Position numbers and translations under genes: made by a program. The notes below the pieces were generated by a model. That model was not told the origin of the DNA and made no database searches. It worked only from the letters and a program-made list of their open reading frames with translations. This document shows, one piece after another, positions 19,944 through 32,121 of a stretch of DNA of 64,000 nt. Source of the stretch: Corella eumyota (Eukaryota > Chordata > Ascidiacea > Phlebobranchia > Corellidae); contig OY720103.1 of assembly GCA_963082875.1 (NCBI GenBank), forward strand, positions 3,720,001 to 3,784,000, in the 5' to 3' direction. The first letter of the stretch is position 1. Each line of letters opens with the position of its first letter.

Positions 19944-22900
19944 ATGTCTCAACCAATGCAAAACCAGATGTTACAACACCCCAACCAACAACAGCAACAA
20001 ATGATGCAGCTCCATCCCAACCAACAGATGCAAATGATGCATCCCAACCAGCAGATGGAGCAAATGCATGGCAACCAGATGGCCGGGATGCACGGCAACC
20101 AACAGATGATGCAGCAGATGAGATTCCAGGAACCACAAATGCAGCAACAAATTCAGAATAACATGAATTTTGCCCAGCCCATGATTCCTGCCAACAATCA
20201 ACAAATGGGTAATGAAATTATTCTAATTTTTACTAAATATTTGTTTATCGTTGATGTGGAAAGGTTGATTTCATGAACTAAACAAAAAGTAACACCTGTA
20301 ACCCTGACTCAGTTTCGAGTTGCCTTTGCCATTTTGGGATGTTATAGATAATAAGTTTTGATCCCTACTGCTTAGCATGGGTTCATACTGTTTATGGCAT
20401 CTTGCTTATGGGTGCTACAGCATGGGAGCATTGGGGATTGAATCAAGGACCTCTTGTAGTAAATTCAAGTGTTCTGACTCCTACACTACACTGCCGATAT
20501 TATATTCTGGGTTTGGTGACCATGCCATAAAATAATTAAAATCTTCATGTAAACATTAATACTTTTGGCATGTTTTAAATCATTAAATTGATTTTGTCAT
20601 TTTTTTCCGTCGCATTGTTGTAATTTTAATTGTATATCGTATTTATTATTTACTTTTATCAAAGCGCAAAAAAACAAAATAAATAAAAAAAAATAAAAAA
20701 AATATTGATTATGTTTGATGTATTTTATATCTCCTTTTTTAATTGAAGTTCTTACTTACTTGCAGCGCAAATGCCAGCTATGCCTCCACCTGGAACAATC
20801 CTACTTTCCACATTAGTTGACTTTGTAATTCACAAAACCTATCATGACATTACAGTCATGGCAGACCTTTTGCCAAGTAAATCTGACATGGACCGAAAAA
20901 TCACAATCGTCCAGTTTTCTACAAGGACCAGGCAGCTGTTTATTAGGCTTTTTAGTTTGGTTAAATGGGCAAACTCAGTGGGAAAGGTCGTAAAATGTAG
21001 CGATATTTCTTCAGTTTTGGATAGACAGGTATACAAATTTATAAATTATGGACAATACTTTTTTAAAATATAAGTCTCGTACTTTTTTATATAATATTTG
21101 ATTTTGTTATTAATAAACGTTTTTTAAAGTTCACTTTAAATTTTTTCTTTACTTAATTTTTGCAGGCTTCTTTATTTGTTGACACTGCTGACAAACTCCA
21201 CTCACTTTCCAGTCAACTCGTTGTCCAAGCTCGCCTCCCAAACTTCTCTGTTCCTGCTGCAGTAGATGTTTTAACAACTGGAACTTACCCTAGACTTCCT
21301 CTCTGTATCAGAGATCGTATTGTGCCACCAGACCCGATTTTGCCCCAAGAAAAAAAGGCGACCTTAAAAAGAATTGAGCAAATTATTTTATATAGACTGG
21401 TGACGGAAATTATACCTCCTCAGATTGCAGAACTCAAGGTTGAGAAGGGAGTCGTTCACTTACTCGTGCCTGGTGAGTTTAAGGCAGCGATTACACTCAT
21501 GGGAGATGCAGCGGACGTGCCATGGAGATTACTGAAACTTGAGTTTTTGGTAGAAGACCTAGAAGTAGGGAGTGGCCGTTCACTGGTGCATAGTTTACAA
21601 GTGAACTATATTCACGAACTTGTACAATCACGCTTGTTTTCAAACGAAAAACCTCTTATCGATCTTTACAATCTTCTACATTCGTTCTGTTTGTCGTTGC
21701 AACTTGAGGTCTTGCAAGCACAAGGAGAAAGACTGTTAACTTTACGATGGGGTCGTTTTATTCAAGTTGATGGATACCAACCAGGCGAAAAGATGACTTT
21801 ATCATACTGGAGGTTAAGTCCTTACAAAACTATGTCAACACCACCTACAATCACAATTAAACAATCAGCTGAGGATTCTACCAAGCCCTTACAGGTATAA
21901 CTATTTTTTAAAGCTAGTTTTTTATGTTGGAATTTGCAATATTATTTATTTAAATTGTGTTTAGGTGAGCCACAATCCACCCTTACCGCTTGATAAAGTT
22001 GATTTAGTGGAAGGTGCATCTCACATTAAACATCTGTCTCTCGAACTTCTTATTCATCGATCCATCTGCATTAGATCCTTTAATATTCTCTCTGACCTAA
22101 AACAGCTTGTGCAGAAACATACAAGGTAGGCACTTGTTTAAATAATAATTAAAAAATATGTGTCATTTATTTAATTTAACTTAAACTTAATTTAATCGCT
22201 AATAATTCTAATCGTCCTAGGCATGATATCTCCCACTTTTCCAAGAATGAGGAGGATGCAGGAGAGTCTTCTGTCCTCCTTATTCCTCTTCTTGAACTTT
22301 CCAGTGATGCATTAAGGCTGTATATTGATCCACAAACAGGAGCAATTATTCCGGCTTTGGAGGGAATCGAAAGAACATTATTGGATAAGGTAAAATGATA
22401 AAATTTAAATTTAAATTGAAGTTCGATTTTTTTCAACAACTGTCTTTATTTTTAGATGGAAAAAGAAATAAATGAGAAAAGCAAAGCAATATTAACTTGG
22501 ATCGACAACTTGAGATACCTAAAAGCCAAACAGCAATGTAAGGAGGTTACCCAACACAGAAATGTTGTTTGTTTAGAGCAGTTGACTTTAATTAATGAAG
22601 ATATCCATGATATTGGTAAGTGCCTAACCCTTCTATTACTATGATTTTTTCATATCAGTTTTATTTTTTTAATAATGTAAGTTATATTTCTATGTTTAGG
22701 TAAACTTACCAAAGAGCGATTGTACATAAAATTTTTGCGCTACCCCGAGTATTATCTGGTTGTAACGCTGTCATCAGACATTGAGGAACCTAGAAAGATA
22801 AACTTCACATATTACTTGCTCAAAACTGCCCCGAAACAGCAAAGTTCTGTGTTTAAAAAGCCTGTGGAAGTAAAAACGAAAGAAATCCAGGCTGTCAATT

Positions 22901-25189
22901 TTATGGAATTAATCCCAGATTATTGTAAACAAAATTCCGAGACAGAATTTAGGTAAAGTATGGTTTAGCTATTGTAAAAGTAATTAAATAAAGATGTTAA
23001 TTCTGGGTTTGAAGTTATAGGACTTTTTTACTTTTCTTCTAGATCACCGATAATAAACTCTTCCTTGAATCCGCAACATTCTGAGCTTCTTAACATGATC
23101 TCCATCTGCGACTCCCGCATCTCATTCATCTTCCTCCTTGAGCAACTTAACAAGGAAAAAATCCTCCATCAAGGCATTCAGGAGGAGGGAAGAGATGTTG
23201 GACTTGTTTGCAAACTTCTAAGTGCTCCTAACATAGATGCAGTGGGTCCGGAGGTTAATGTTTTGTTGAAGGACGCTTTACTTCAGTGTTCATTTCGATT
23301 AATGGTTTGTTATTTTATTAATAAAGAAATTAATAACTTTAAATTATTTTTAGACTGTGTGAATAAGATAAATTTTTTTAACTTTTTCTGCCTTTAGTTA
23401 GATATATTTATTTTAAGTTTCCACATTTTTTTTGTAGGAAAAACCGAGCAAAATGTGGTCCGTCGAATTGGTGATGAAACCTCCCCAAATTAAAACTCTT
23501 CAACCTTCCCAATCATCCGTGCGTATCAGTTTTACTTATGACATCACAAACCACTTTAACAACAACCCGGACAATAACAATGTTGTGAAGCTATTTCTGG
23601 AAGACTGGGGAGCCATTGCAAGATTGTACAGCCCTGTTCTTATTTATTCAAATCAAATAGAGCATCCAGCATGTGATTTAAAAGAATTGACTCCCGTGCA
23701 ATCTTACAACTACAAATCGGTCACTATTAAGTACGGCAAATCAAAACTAATGTTTGTCACGGTCAAGTGGGGCCAAGACAAAAAATTCCAGCTTCATTTT
23801 GGTAGATGTGATACCAGTTCTAGCAGTAACGGTCACGTTTTGACGAAACATTATTTGACCGAGATGTTTAATTTGGATCCAGACTTAAGCAAGCTAGTGC
23901 ACATGCTGACAGATACAACAACAGTAGTAAGGGCCTTAAGCAGGCTGCCCACTACATCTATATTAGGTTTACATCAAGATAAAGCAATCGGTACACAGAT
24001 GTTTAATGTTATTCCACAAACCCCTACCCACTTTAGAGTTACTTTCATGGGTGTTTATTGCATCGACATTTTCTGCAGAGGAGATAAAACAGTTGTGATC
24101 TGTGATGCTTCGTTTTCAAGCTTTGATTTTTCTAAAGTAAAGGCAAGTCTGATCCCCATCCCAGGCCTTTCTTCATTTTTAACAAAATTCAAGGACCAGC
24201 GTGATGTAAGGCATCGCTCTGATTTGGAAAAGGACAATCCTCCATCCCCTGTCAAAAGCACCCCTGCCACACAGAGTGAATTTGGGTTACAGGATATACC
24301 ACGTACACCATGGGCCGGATCGAACCCTGTTATTATATCCCAGTCTACTTTATTTAAACTCTGTTCTCCACCACCCAATGCACAACATAGAAGTAACAGC
24401 CAAGCACATATACCAAGTCTTTTGGAGCAATTTTTTGGCGTTGCATTTGTTAGAAGACAGTTTGTGAAGTGTTTTGCATCAGACAATGTCAAGCCTATGC
24501 CAACGCAGACCCCTGAGGCTGAGGCCAATTTGGAAATAGCTTTTGTGTTGCGTTCTTTGCACTTTGTGTTTCGCCAGCAAATGAGAACTGCTCAAAACCA
24601 ACCCATGATTATTCCTGCACTTAAAATTCAGCCTGCTCAACTCCCAGTTGGCCAAACAATGGAAAATTGGGGCCAGGAAGAGTTGCAAGTACTCGAGAAA
24701 TACTTTGAATTGCGGGTGGCTTGTTCACCTTACCGCTACAATGTTATTAAAAGTTATGTAAACATGATTTCGGCACCTCCCCAAATCTTGCATGATTTTA
24801 TTCAACTAATGAGGATTGAGCTCACAAATGGAAGAGGCATTCAAGCAAAATGGAAGATGATACTGTGCCTTACAACTCCACCCAGATCATGCATCTTCCC
24901 TTTTGGTATGACTTCTATTTTAGTCAAAGATCGTGTGCTGTTATTTGTTCAGCTTACTCAAATACAAACTCCTCAACCGGTTGGCGTGGCTCAAACAATT
25001 GTCGTTCCTCTAATTCACGAAGTAACGAAAAATACAATCACTATTTTTCCGCAGGCTTTAACTGGGAATACATCGACTACACAACATCTTCAACATATTG
25101 GGATGCAGTTAAAACGACTGGAACAACTCGGGTCCAGTGGTTTTACATCGGCAGTGAAATATTTAATGGAAAATCTTGTATTGCCATAA
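19944..25189 (+). CDS. MED14: Mediator complex subunit 14
   Basis: Nine exons (19944-20208, 20766-21028, 21166-21894, 21965-22125, 22221-22389, 22456-22615, 22700-22952, 23043-23304, 23438-25189) join in frame to 1,337 residues; vertebrate MED14 is ~1,450. MED14 is the backbone linking the head, middle and tail modules of Mediator in RNA polymerase II transcription. Exon 1 encodes a Gln/Met/His-rich region with repeated HPNQQM. Exon 2 begins the conserved MED14 N-terminal domain ([19 protein letters not shown], then LVKWANSV and the SSVLDRQ segment), and exon 3 continues with [12 protein letters not shown] and [18 protein letters not shown], all strongly family-specific. The last, 1.75-kb exon carries the C-terminal region. 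Intron 1 holds a SINE. Confidence 0.95.
20248..20498 (-). repeat. SINE copy in MED14 intron 1
   Basis: Minus-strand composite SINE: tail side GATGTGGAAAGG, body partly deleted, head read on plus as CCTACACTACACTGCCGAT. The B box is diverged (plus-strand GGGATTGAATCAAGG). Confidence 0.7.
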
Positions 25190-25887
25190 ATAAAAAGGAT
25201 CTATGCTATAGTCAACTGTCGCTTTGGATTAAAAATTATTTTCAAACTTTTTAAATTTAAAGTTTATTTTAGGTAGAATTTCAACTATCTTTTGTATGCT
25301 AATAGGTTTTTTATTTTAAGATAAATCTTAAAGAATACACTTACTTTTTTGCATGTTTTATAATTATTTACAATTCAATCATGTGTCAATGCAAAACAAT
25401 GGCTATACTTAATTAAAATAAACACCTTTTTGAGAAATGTTTCATTATTTAGTTTAAAGATTCTTCTGCAGAATGAGGATAGACTTAAACAAAATAAATA
25501 TTTTTTTATCAAATAGGGTTTTACCCTTGGGTGACTGACACGTGTGTTATTTGGAGGCGGGGATTAATAAATTAAAGTTTTTTTTATTAAGGGAATAGTT
25601 TTATTTGTTTAATAGATTTTTAAACACCTTTTTCTTTATGTAAACATACCTTTGAACCCAACAACTTGTAATACGAATACGCAATATTTACGAAATCTCT
25701 GTTTATTTACAATCTGTCAACTGTACAAAAAAAAGTTTGACCTGTTTGGTTTTTGCAATTATAAGTAGTAACTCATGTAGTTATAAACAAAAATATTTTT
25801 GGGAAGTTTATTATTTACAGATAGATTGGCCTTAGAATAAATGTAAATATTTATGAAACAATTGGATAGTAAGGAAATAACTAAAAA
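25190..25887 (+). other. Spacer between MED14 and the MFSD6-like gene
   Basis: About 700 bp. AATAAA occurs just after the MED14 stop and again further on; the rest should contain the promoter of the next gene. No other feature was seen. Confidence 0.45.
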
Positions 25888-28606
25888 ATGAAATGTGATA
25901 AAGATCTTGTTCCAGTTAAAGCAGCGTTTTTCATGTTTAATGCAGGTTATTATGTTTATTTATTTATATCTCTTTAAATATTTCTAATTATCTATACTAA
26001 CATCAAAAATTATTTTTATAGTGCTTGCCTGCTTTGTTCCATACAAAGCACTCTATCAGATGCAACTTGGAATTACCCCTTCACAAAATGGCATTGTTCA
26101 AGCGATTGAGAAACTGATGACATTACTTGCTCCACCTTTAATTGGCATAGTTGCTGACAAGTTATCAAGACACAAAATCTTGATGATAGTTTGTGTTTTA
26201 TTAGCAGTCATGTTTGCGTTTCCAATGTATTTTATTCCACCAGTCGGAAAAGCAAGTAATGTTGAATGTTGCATTACTGATAAGATGATTACAGAATGTA
26301 AAAATTTGAACATAACAGACTGTGCACAGGCTAGTGAAAAGGAAAATGTAACATTCTGGGGTTGTGAAACATCGGTTGATTCAAGTTACACAGTATCTTG
26401 TAACCTTTCTTTAATTCAACCTATATTTCAAGAGGAATCTAACAAAACAATTCAATACCAATGTGATAATGCAAGTGTTAATCCAATTATATGCAAGGTT
26501 TTTAATGAAGAAATAATCCGAACAAATTCCAATCTAACCTTTTTATTGCTGATAGTCTTCACAGTTCTATTTTCATTCTTTATATTTCCAGTGGCTCCAC
26601 TTATTGACGCAGCAGCTTTTAACATGCTCGGATCCTCTAGAATTGCTGATTATGGCAAGCAAAGACTATGGGGCAGTATTGGTTTTGGTGTTATCGGTTT
26701 GTTAATTGGATTTCTAGTTGATTTATACAGCAGCCAACAGGGACAAGTTGATCCAGATTACCTAGTTTTGTTTATTGGCATGATAGTGTTTGGTGTTTTT
26801 ACTGCGGGTATTTGCTACCAACTTAAAGTGCCAAAATATAAAGTTGAATCTGTGTTAGTGGGATTGAAAATTCTTGCCAAAAACATGAACATTGCTGTGT
26901 TTTTATTTGTGGTTCTTGTCAGTGGTTTTATTATTGGAGTGAGGTTCACATTTGGGTTTTGGTATGCATCTACTTTACCTGATGCTTCCAGGACTGTTTT
27001 CGGGTTATCTATTTTAACAAGTTGTGCTGCAGAAATTCCAATGTTTTTTGTTTCTGGTTGGATAGCTCAAAAAATTGGATGTCCAGCTTGCTTGTCTATT
27101 GGATTGCTGGCTGCATCGGTTGGTTAAATTTTTGTAGGTGTACAAGTGTAAATATGTGTCTTTATTTATATATTAGATTGGGTTATGTTATTTACATTTA
27201 AATTATTTTTTTCGGTAACCAGACACTTCGGCCCCCAGACATCTGGGCCAAGACACTTCGGCCCAAAATTTTTTTTAAAACAGCGGGGATTTCGCATTTT
27301 AATTAGCGCAAAAAATTTTATTTTCGAATATTTATATAGAGTTTTTTAGAAAACGTGATATCATAACGCATTGTCTTGTGTCACCTAAAAGCGCGCGCTT
27401 TCAAAATTAGTTTTTTATAGGTTTTAGTTAGTTAAATTAAAAAATTGACACGGGAAAAGAAAGATAACATGTTCTTGCACATTATTTAAAAAAATTTATT
27501 AATTTACTGCCTATTTTATTTCAAATACTGTCTAAAAACTGTATATAAATACGGAAAAATAAAATTTTTCGCGGTAATTAAAATGCGAAATCCCCGCTGT
27601 TTTAAAAAAAAAATTTTGGTCGAAGTGTCTTGGCCGAGGTGTCCGGGGGCCGAAGTGTTTGGCATTTATTCTTGTCAATTGTATACATTTATTTAATTTT
27701 TTATAACAGGTTAGATGCTATCTGTACACTGTAATAACCTCAGCCTGGTACTTGCTATTACTTGATCCACTCCATGGGTTTTCATTTGCTCTTCCCATGT
27801 CTGCAATGTGTACTTATGCCACTATTCTTGCACCAAAGGGAATGAATTCCACTTTGATTGGGTTAACTCAAGGAGTATACTGGGGATTAGGTATGACGAT
27901 TTTTAAAACTATTTATGATAATTTCTTGCACTTGAATATTATAAAGGGCTAAGTTTTTGTAATTTGTAATCGAGTTTATATATTAAGAAAGTAGTGGTTT
28001 CTAATAATGTTTTGTAAACCTTTGCTTTATAAGCCTACTTTGAAAAAAAACTTTTTTAAATTTTAAAACAATTTATTTTTTTATTATATTAATTTTCACT
28101 AATAACACAACGATTAAAAAACAATGTTAAAATCACAGGCAATATGTTGGGAGCCTTGATCGGTGGTTTTCTATACAACCAATTCGGAGCAATCAAAATG
28201 TTTCAAATCACAGCTGGTATTGGATGTGTATCAGTTGTTCTTTATGTCGGGGCTCTAAAACTTCTGCAATATTGTTGCAATAGTACACCGAGTGAAGGTA
28301 AAAAATCTTTTTATAATAATTAATCCGAGGTGTGGGAAGGCTAAAATTACAGCCTAAAAGTAGAGTAGCTTTTGTTAACCTGATTTTACAACATTTAAAC
28401 ATTAAGGATTAAGCGCAGTACCCAACATTGTTCAATTTATTACTTTTAGTTTTACATTAAATATGCGCCTTTATTAGAACATAAAGTATTTAAAGAGAAA
28501 AAATAAAATGTTATATATTTTAGAAACTGATGAAAATGAACTTAAAACTGCACAAGAAAATGAAGAAGAAAATAAACTGTTAAAAAAAGAAAACACATTG
28601 GTTTAA
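25888..28606 (+). CDS. MFSD6-like major facilitator transporter
   Basis: Five exons (25888-25945, 26022-27118, 27710-27890, 28139-28297, 28524-28606) join in frame to 525 residues. The opening KDLVPVKAAFFMFNA followed by YKALYQMQLGITPSQNGIVQ and LAPPLIGIVADKLSRHKILM matches the MFSD6/oligosaccharide-proton-symporter-like (MFS_1-like) group, with the MFS loop-2 motif G.VADKLSRHK. A Cys- and NxT-rich extracellular loop lies between about 26245 and 26510. Membrane segments follow, including NMLGSSRIADYGKQRLWGSI, typical of MFSD6. The C-terminus is acidic and lysine-rich, facing the cytoplasm. Substrate is unknown. The donor of exon 2 is taken at TCG|GTTGGT (27119), because the alternative four bases later would put a stop at the junction. 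Intron 2 contains a fold-back MITE. Confidence 0.82.
27219..27662. mobile_element. Fold-back MITE in intron 2 of the MFSD6-like gene
   Basis: The two ends are long inverted repeats: left CCAGACACTTCGGCCCCC, right (reverse complement) CCAAACACTTCGGCCCCC. Both continue with GGCCAAGACACTTCG, a T-run, AAAACAGCGGGGATTTCGC, ATTTTAATTA and a further stretch around ATTTATATA. Arms are roughly 130 bp of a 444-bp element. Each arm carries two tandem copies of GACACTTCGG. There is no coding capacity, and I could not define a target duplication. Confidence 0.8.
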
Positions 28607-31600
28607 TAAATTACCAAACTTAACAATTATTGCAATAAATATACCACACTGTGGGGCCAATTTAACTGTTTTTATTTTTAAGGAACTGTTTAAAATTACG
28701 TTGTGATATAAAGTATTGCAAAATTGATAGTGCTTTGTACATGTTTTTTGTATTTACTATTTTAATTCTCAGTGTGTTTAAATATTATGATGACATTGTG
28801 TGGCATTCCTTTTTATGTATTAAAGGCATTGTATTGATCTAATTTTTGTTTTTGTACAGGTTTAAAATTAGTAACTTTTTAATCTTTAAGTAACAATATA
28901 AAGCTTTAACGATTATGAAGCCAGCGTTTTATGAAGCGAACAACAACACAATTGAAAGTAAATGAAGATATAATAAAGGTATTGTTTTGACATCATTAGC
29001 TAAGTAGATTTATTTAGATAAAATGGTTAGTGTTGAAATTTTTAGGTAGATAACGTAACTTTAAGGAAGCCACAAGACGATTACATTCTTATTTGTTTTC
29101 AACGTTAATATAAAAGCAAAGTATACTTAATCAATAACACAAAAAAACTATTTAATAATATTTCAATTACGAAATTTACAAACTTACAATTTTTTCCTTA
29201 CCCAAAACAAAATGTTAAAAACCAAAGTATCCTAAAAATGTGAAGAATGCGGTTCGTGCCACTGGTAGTACCCCCTAAATTTGTTTACAAACAGGGGATA
29301 TTACTGTTTTGCAAGTAGTTAGCAGACCTATTTCAGCAACAAAAATATTTAAAACTGAAATCAGTCTACCAACTTATGCTAGACAGCCAAAAGGGAACGA
29401 ATGCCTTTTTAGGTTATTTAAAAAAATTACGTTATCATTTAAACATGTAAAAACAAGTTAGGCTTTTAATTAAAAACTCAATTTTGGGTTATTTATACTA
29501 ACGTCGTATATGGCTTAGTATAGCACAATGATTGAAGACCTATTGCTGTTAAAATATATGCAGATAGATCCAAAACCATCGACCTAAACTAACCTTTATT
29601 TAAGATTTTTGTATTGCATCACTAGTATTTAATCAAATAGTTTTAAACACTAAGATATTAAGCTATGGAAATCAATTGCTATGTAGCCTAAAAATAGTTA
29701 AGAAATTAAGAAAATTTGCATGAACGCAGTAGTTAAGTTTTTAACTTCTTATTTAATTTAGGTCAATATATTGTACCTACCAAACTTTGATTTTACGACT
29801 ACTTTAATTCTAACTTCTAACATTTCTATGTAATCTGATTCTGTTATATTGCTTTACATCGTTTTTAGTCTTAGGCGTATAAAAATGTCACCATATACTG
29901 AATTAAGCGGGATTAACTAAACTGGATAGCCGGTTTTTTGTGTATTTGTATTCGCAATAAAACACCTTACTCCGGTATTAGTTCAAAAGCCTAAGGCATC
30001 TCGGTGGCTAAGTCTTAAGCATGCTTACACGTTTTGCGTCTATTTAATTTATAATCTAATCAAAAACAACGGCTAATAACCAAGCATCAACTTGGCCAAT
30101 TAAAATAAAATCTGCTCTAGTTAAAAATGATTTTTAGTGGACTGATTCAAAATATTGTTGTTTTTCTGCGATATTGAATCTGCAAAGTTCGAGATATTTA
30201 CGTTGATGTTAGATACAGGATTACAAAGCCTCAATACGTAAACAAACGATTAACATTAGCTGATTTAACCTCAATTTTCAAAACGTGTCGTCTGGAAGCT
30301 AAATAAATTTGTTTTTTGACATATATATCTCACTTTCCAATCCAACAAATATGCAAAGTAGTCTAACTTACATGAAATATTTAGTTTTTTTAAACTGTAT
30401 TATTCAACACTATTTGCGACCTGTAAATTGTGTTAGAATGCGCAAAGACAACGACATTTTTGCTAGGACATTTCTATAATGCTAAATTTACAGATCCTGA
30501 GTTAAAGATGGTATACAGAAACATAGCTTTTAAACAATATATTTCTTAATTTCTACAGTTGTATGGTTGTTATTTAGCTAATAAACTCTTGTGTTTAGTT
30601 TTTTTTGTTTTCTGTTTATATACCGTCTTTTGAACAACTGCATTGTCACGTGACTAGTTTGAATTGTCACATCAGAAAGTTGTTGATTGTGAGCTGTCAA
30701 TGCCTTGACTGTGATGCAATAAAGGATAGCGGGCGTCCACACCTTGCGTGATCACCATTGTTTGACTGCACACCCTTCCGTGTTTGTTCTTAAACGTGCT
30801 AAATGTAATAATATTATATATTAAATGATTAAATGTTAAGCTATACCGACATTACAATTTTCATAACAAACTTTAATTTTAATTGGGTTTAATCGGTAAG
30901 CTTAAATTGACCTTTTTTGTCAACAAAATTGCAACTCTTTATCATCACCTTGTGAGCTTAATATTTCGGTAACTAAATCATGTAACTAAATCAAGAGCAC
31001 ACATTTTTTTGTTTAGGCGAGTAATGAAGGGCTAAAGAAGCCACTAATAAGGTAAGGTGTAGGTTTGCTCTTTTTTTTAAATAAAATTTTGTTATGTTTT
31101 TTTGACGAAATATAATTTTTAATAATTTTACATATTCATTTAGGGCTAATAATCAAAATATAGGTTACTGGACCACCCAGTTTTTGATTCGTGTAATAAC
31201 TTTTGCTTTTAAAATAGTGAAAATTTAAAAATATGTAAATAAAATTAAAAAAATTGTAGATTTTTTAGACTGTGTTTTTCAAATACATCTAAAGTTTAAG
31301 GCAGTTAAACATGCGCTGTTTTGGCATCTTTTTCACAAAACACGAAATTATTTAAAGTGCATTTGCAGAGTACTTTATTTTAAGCAAAAGTTGTAGTCAT
31401 GTAGGAAGTTGAATTACTTTCCATTTCAAGTGTCCTTAACAACACTGGGACTAAATACTTCTCTGCCTCTTCAGCGCATGTGCAAGTGCCGGCAACAATG
31501 TGCGTGCAATATTGAAAACTTCATCGATTTTTTTCTATAGTTTAAGAATTAGCCTTTTAAAAGTTTGACGAACTCGTTACAAAGGCAGTCTAGACGACTC

Positions 31601-32121
31601 TTAATGAGTACTCACGATCTTAAACTATAAAAAAAATGTTTAAAACTGACATCTTTATGAGTTGTACTGTAAAATTTGAGCTGTAAAAGAGTTAGTCACA
31701 ATAAATAAAACTCTAAATACGCTTTAAAATTTAAGTTTATACGTTTATAATATAAAAATTGATTTAAAATATTAAAAAGGCAAAACTAGTAAAATAATCT
31801 ACATAAATATAGTATAAAAACAATGACATTGTTACGTAATAAGCAAATGACGCAAAATTCAGAAGACATTTTTGTTTGTTTGTTTAGTTTTAAATTTTTG
31901 TCCAAGGTCAAAGATATTTTAAAATTTTTGCGCTTAGGCTGCAAAATTAGACATAATTTTCACTTATTTTGGGCATTTTTATACGATTTGATTATATTTC
32001 AGGTAAACTAGGTCTAAAATAGAACTAGCGTGGGCTATAAAAACAGTTTTATTCGCGGCGGTCAGCCTAAGTTTCGAGCCCAATCGGGGCGACTTTTTGA
32101 ATTGCACCGAATCGATTCAAC
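28607..32121. other. Large intergenic region upstream of the dynein gene
   Basis: 3.5 kb without a supported gene. Its left end is the MFSD6-like 3' UTR (AATAAA overlaps the stop region near 28605). Its right end should be the dynein promoter and 5' UTR. TCACGTGAC lies near 30645. A 35-bp segment at 31017-31051 is bounded by TTTTGTTTAG and GTAAGG and could be a non-coding exon. No known repeat was recognised. Confidence 0.4.

Noticed and set aside
19936-20204. Two minus-strand frames opposite the MED14 N-terminus
   Set aside because: They arise from the CAA/CAG-rich repeat read backwards; the plus frame leads in phase into MED14 exon 2.
24055-24528. Minus-strand 157-residue frame
   Set aside because: Shadow of the last MED14 exon, whose plus-strand frame is clearly the conserved one.
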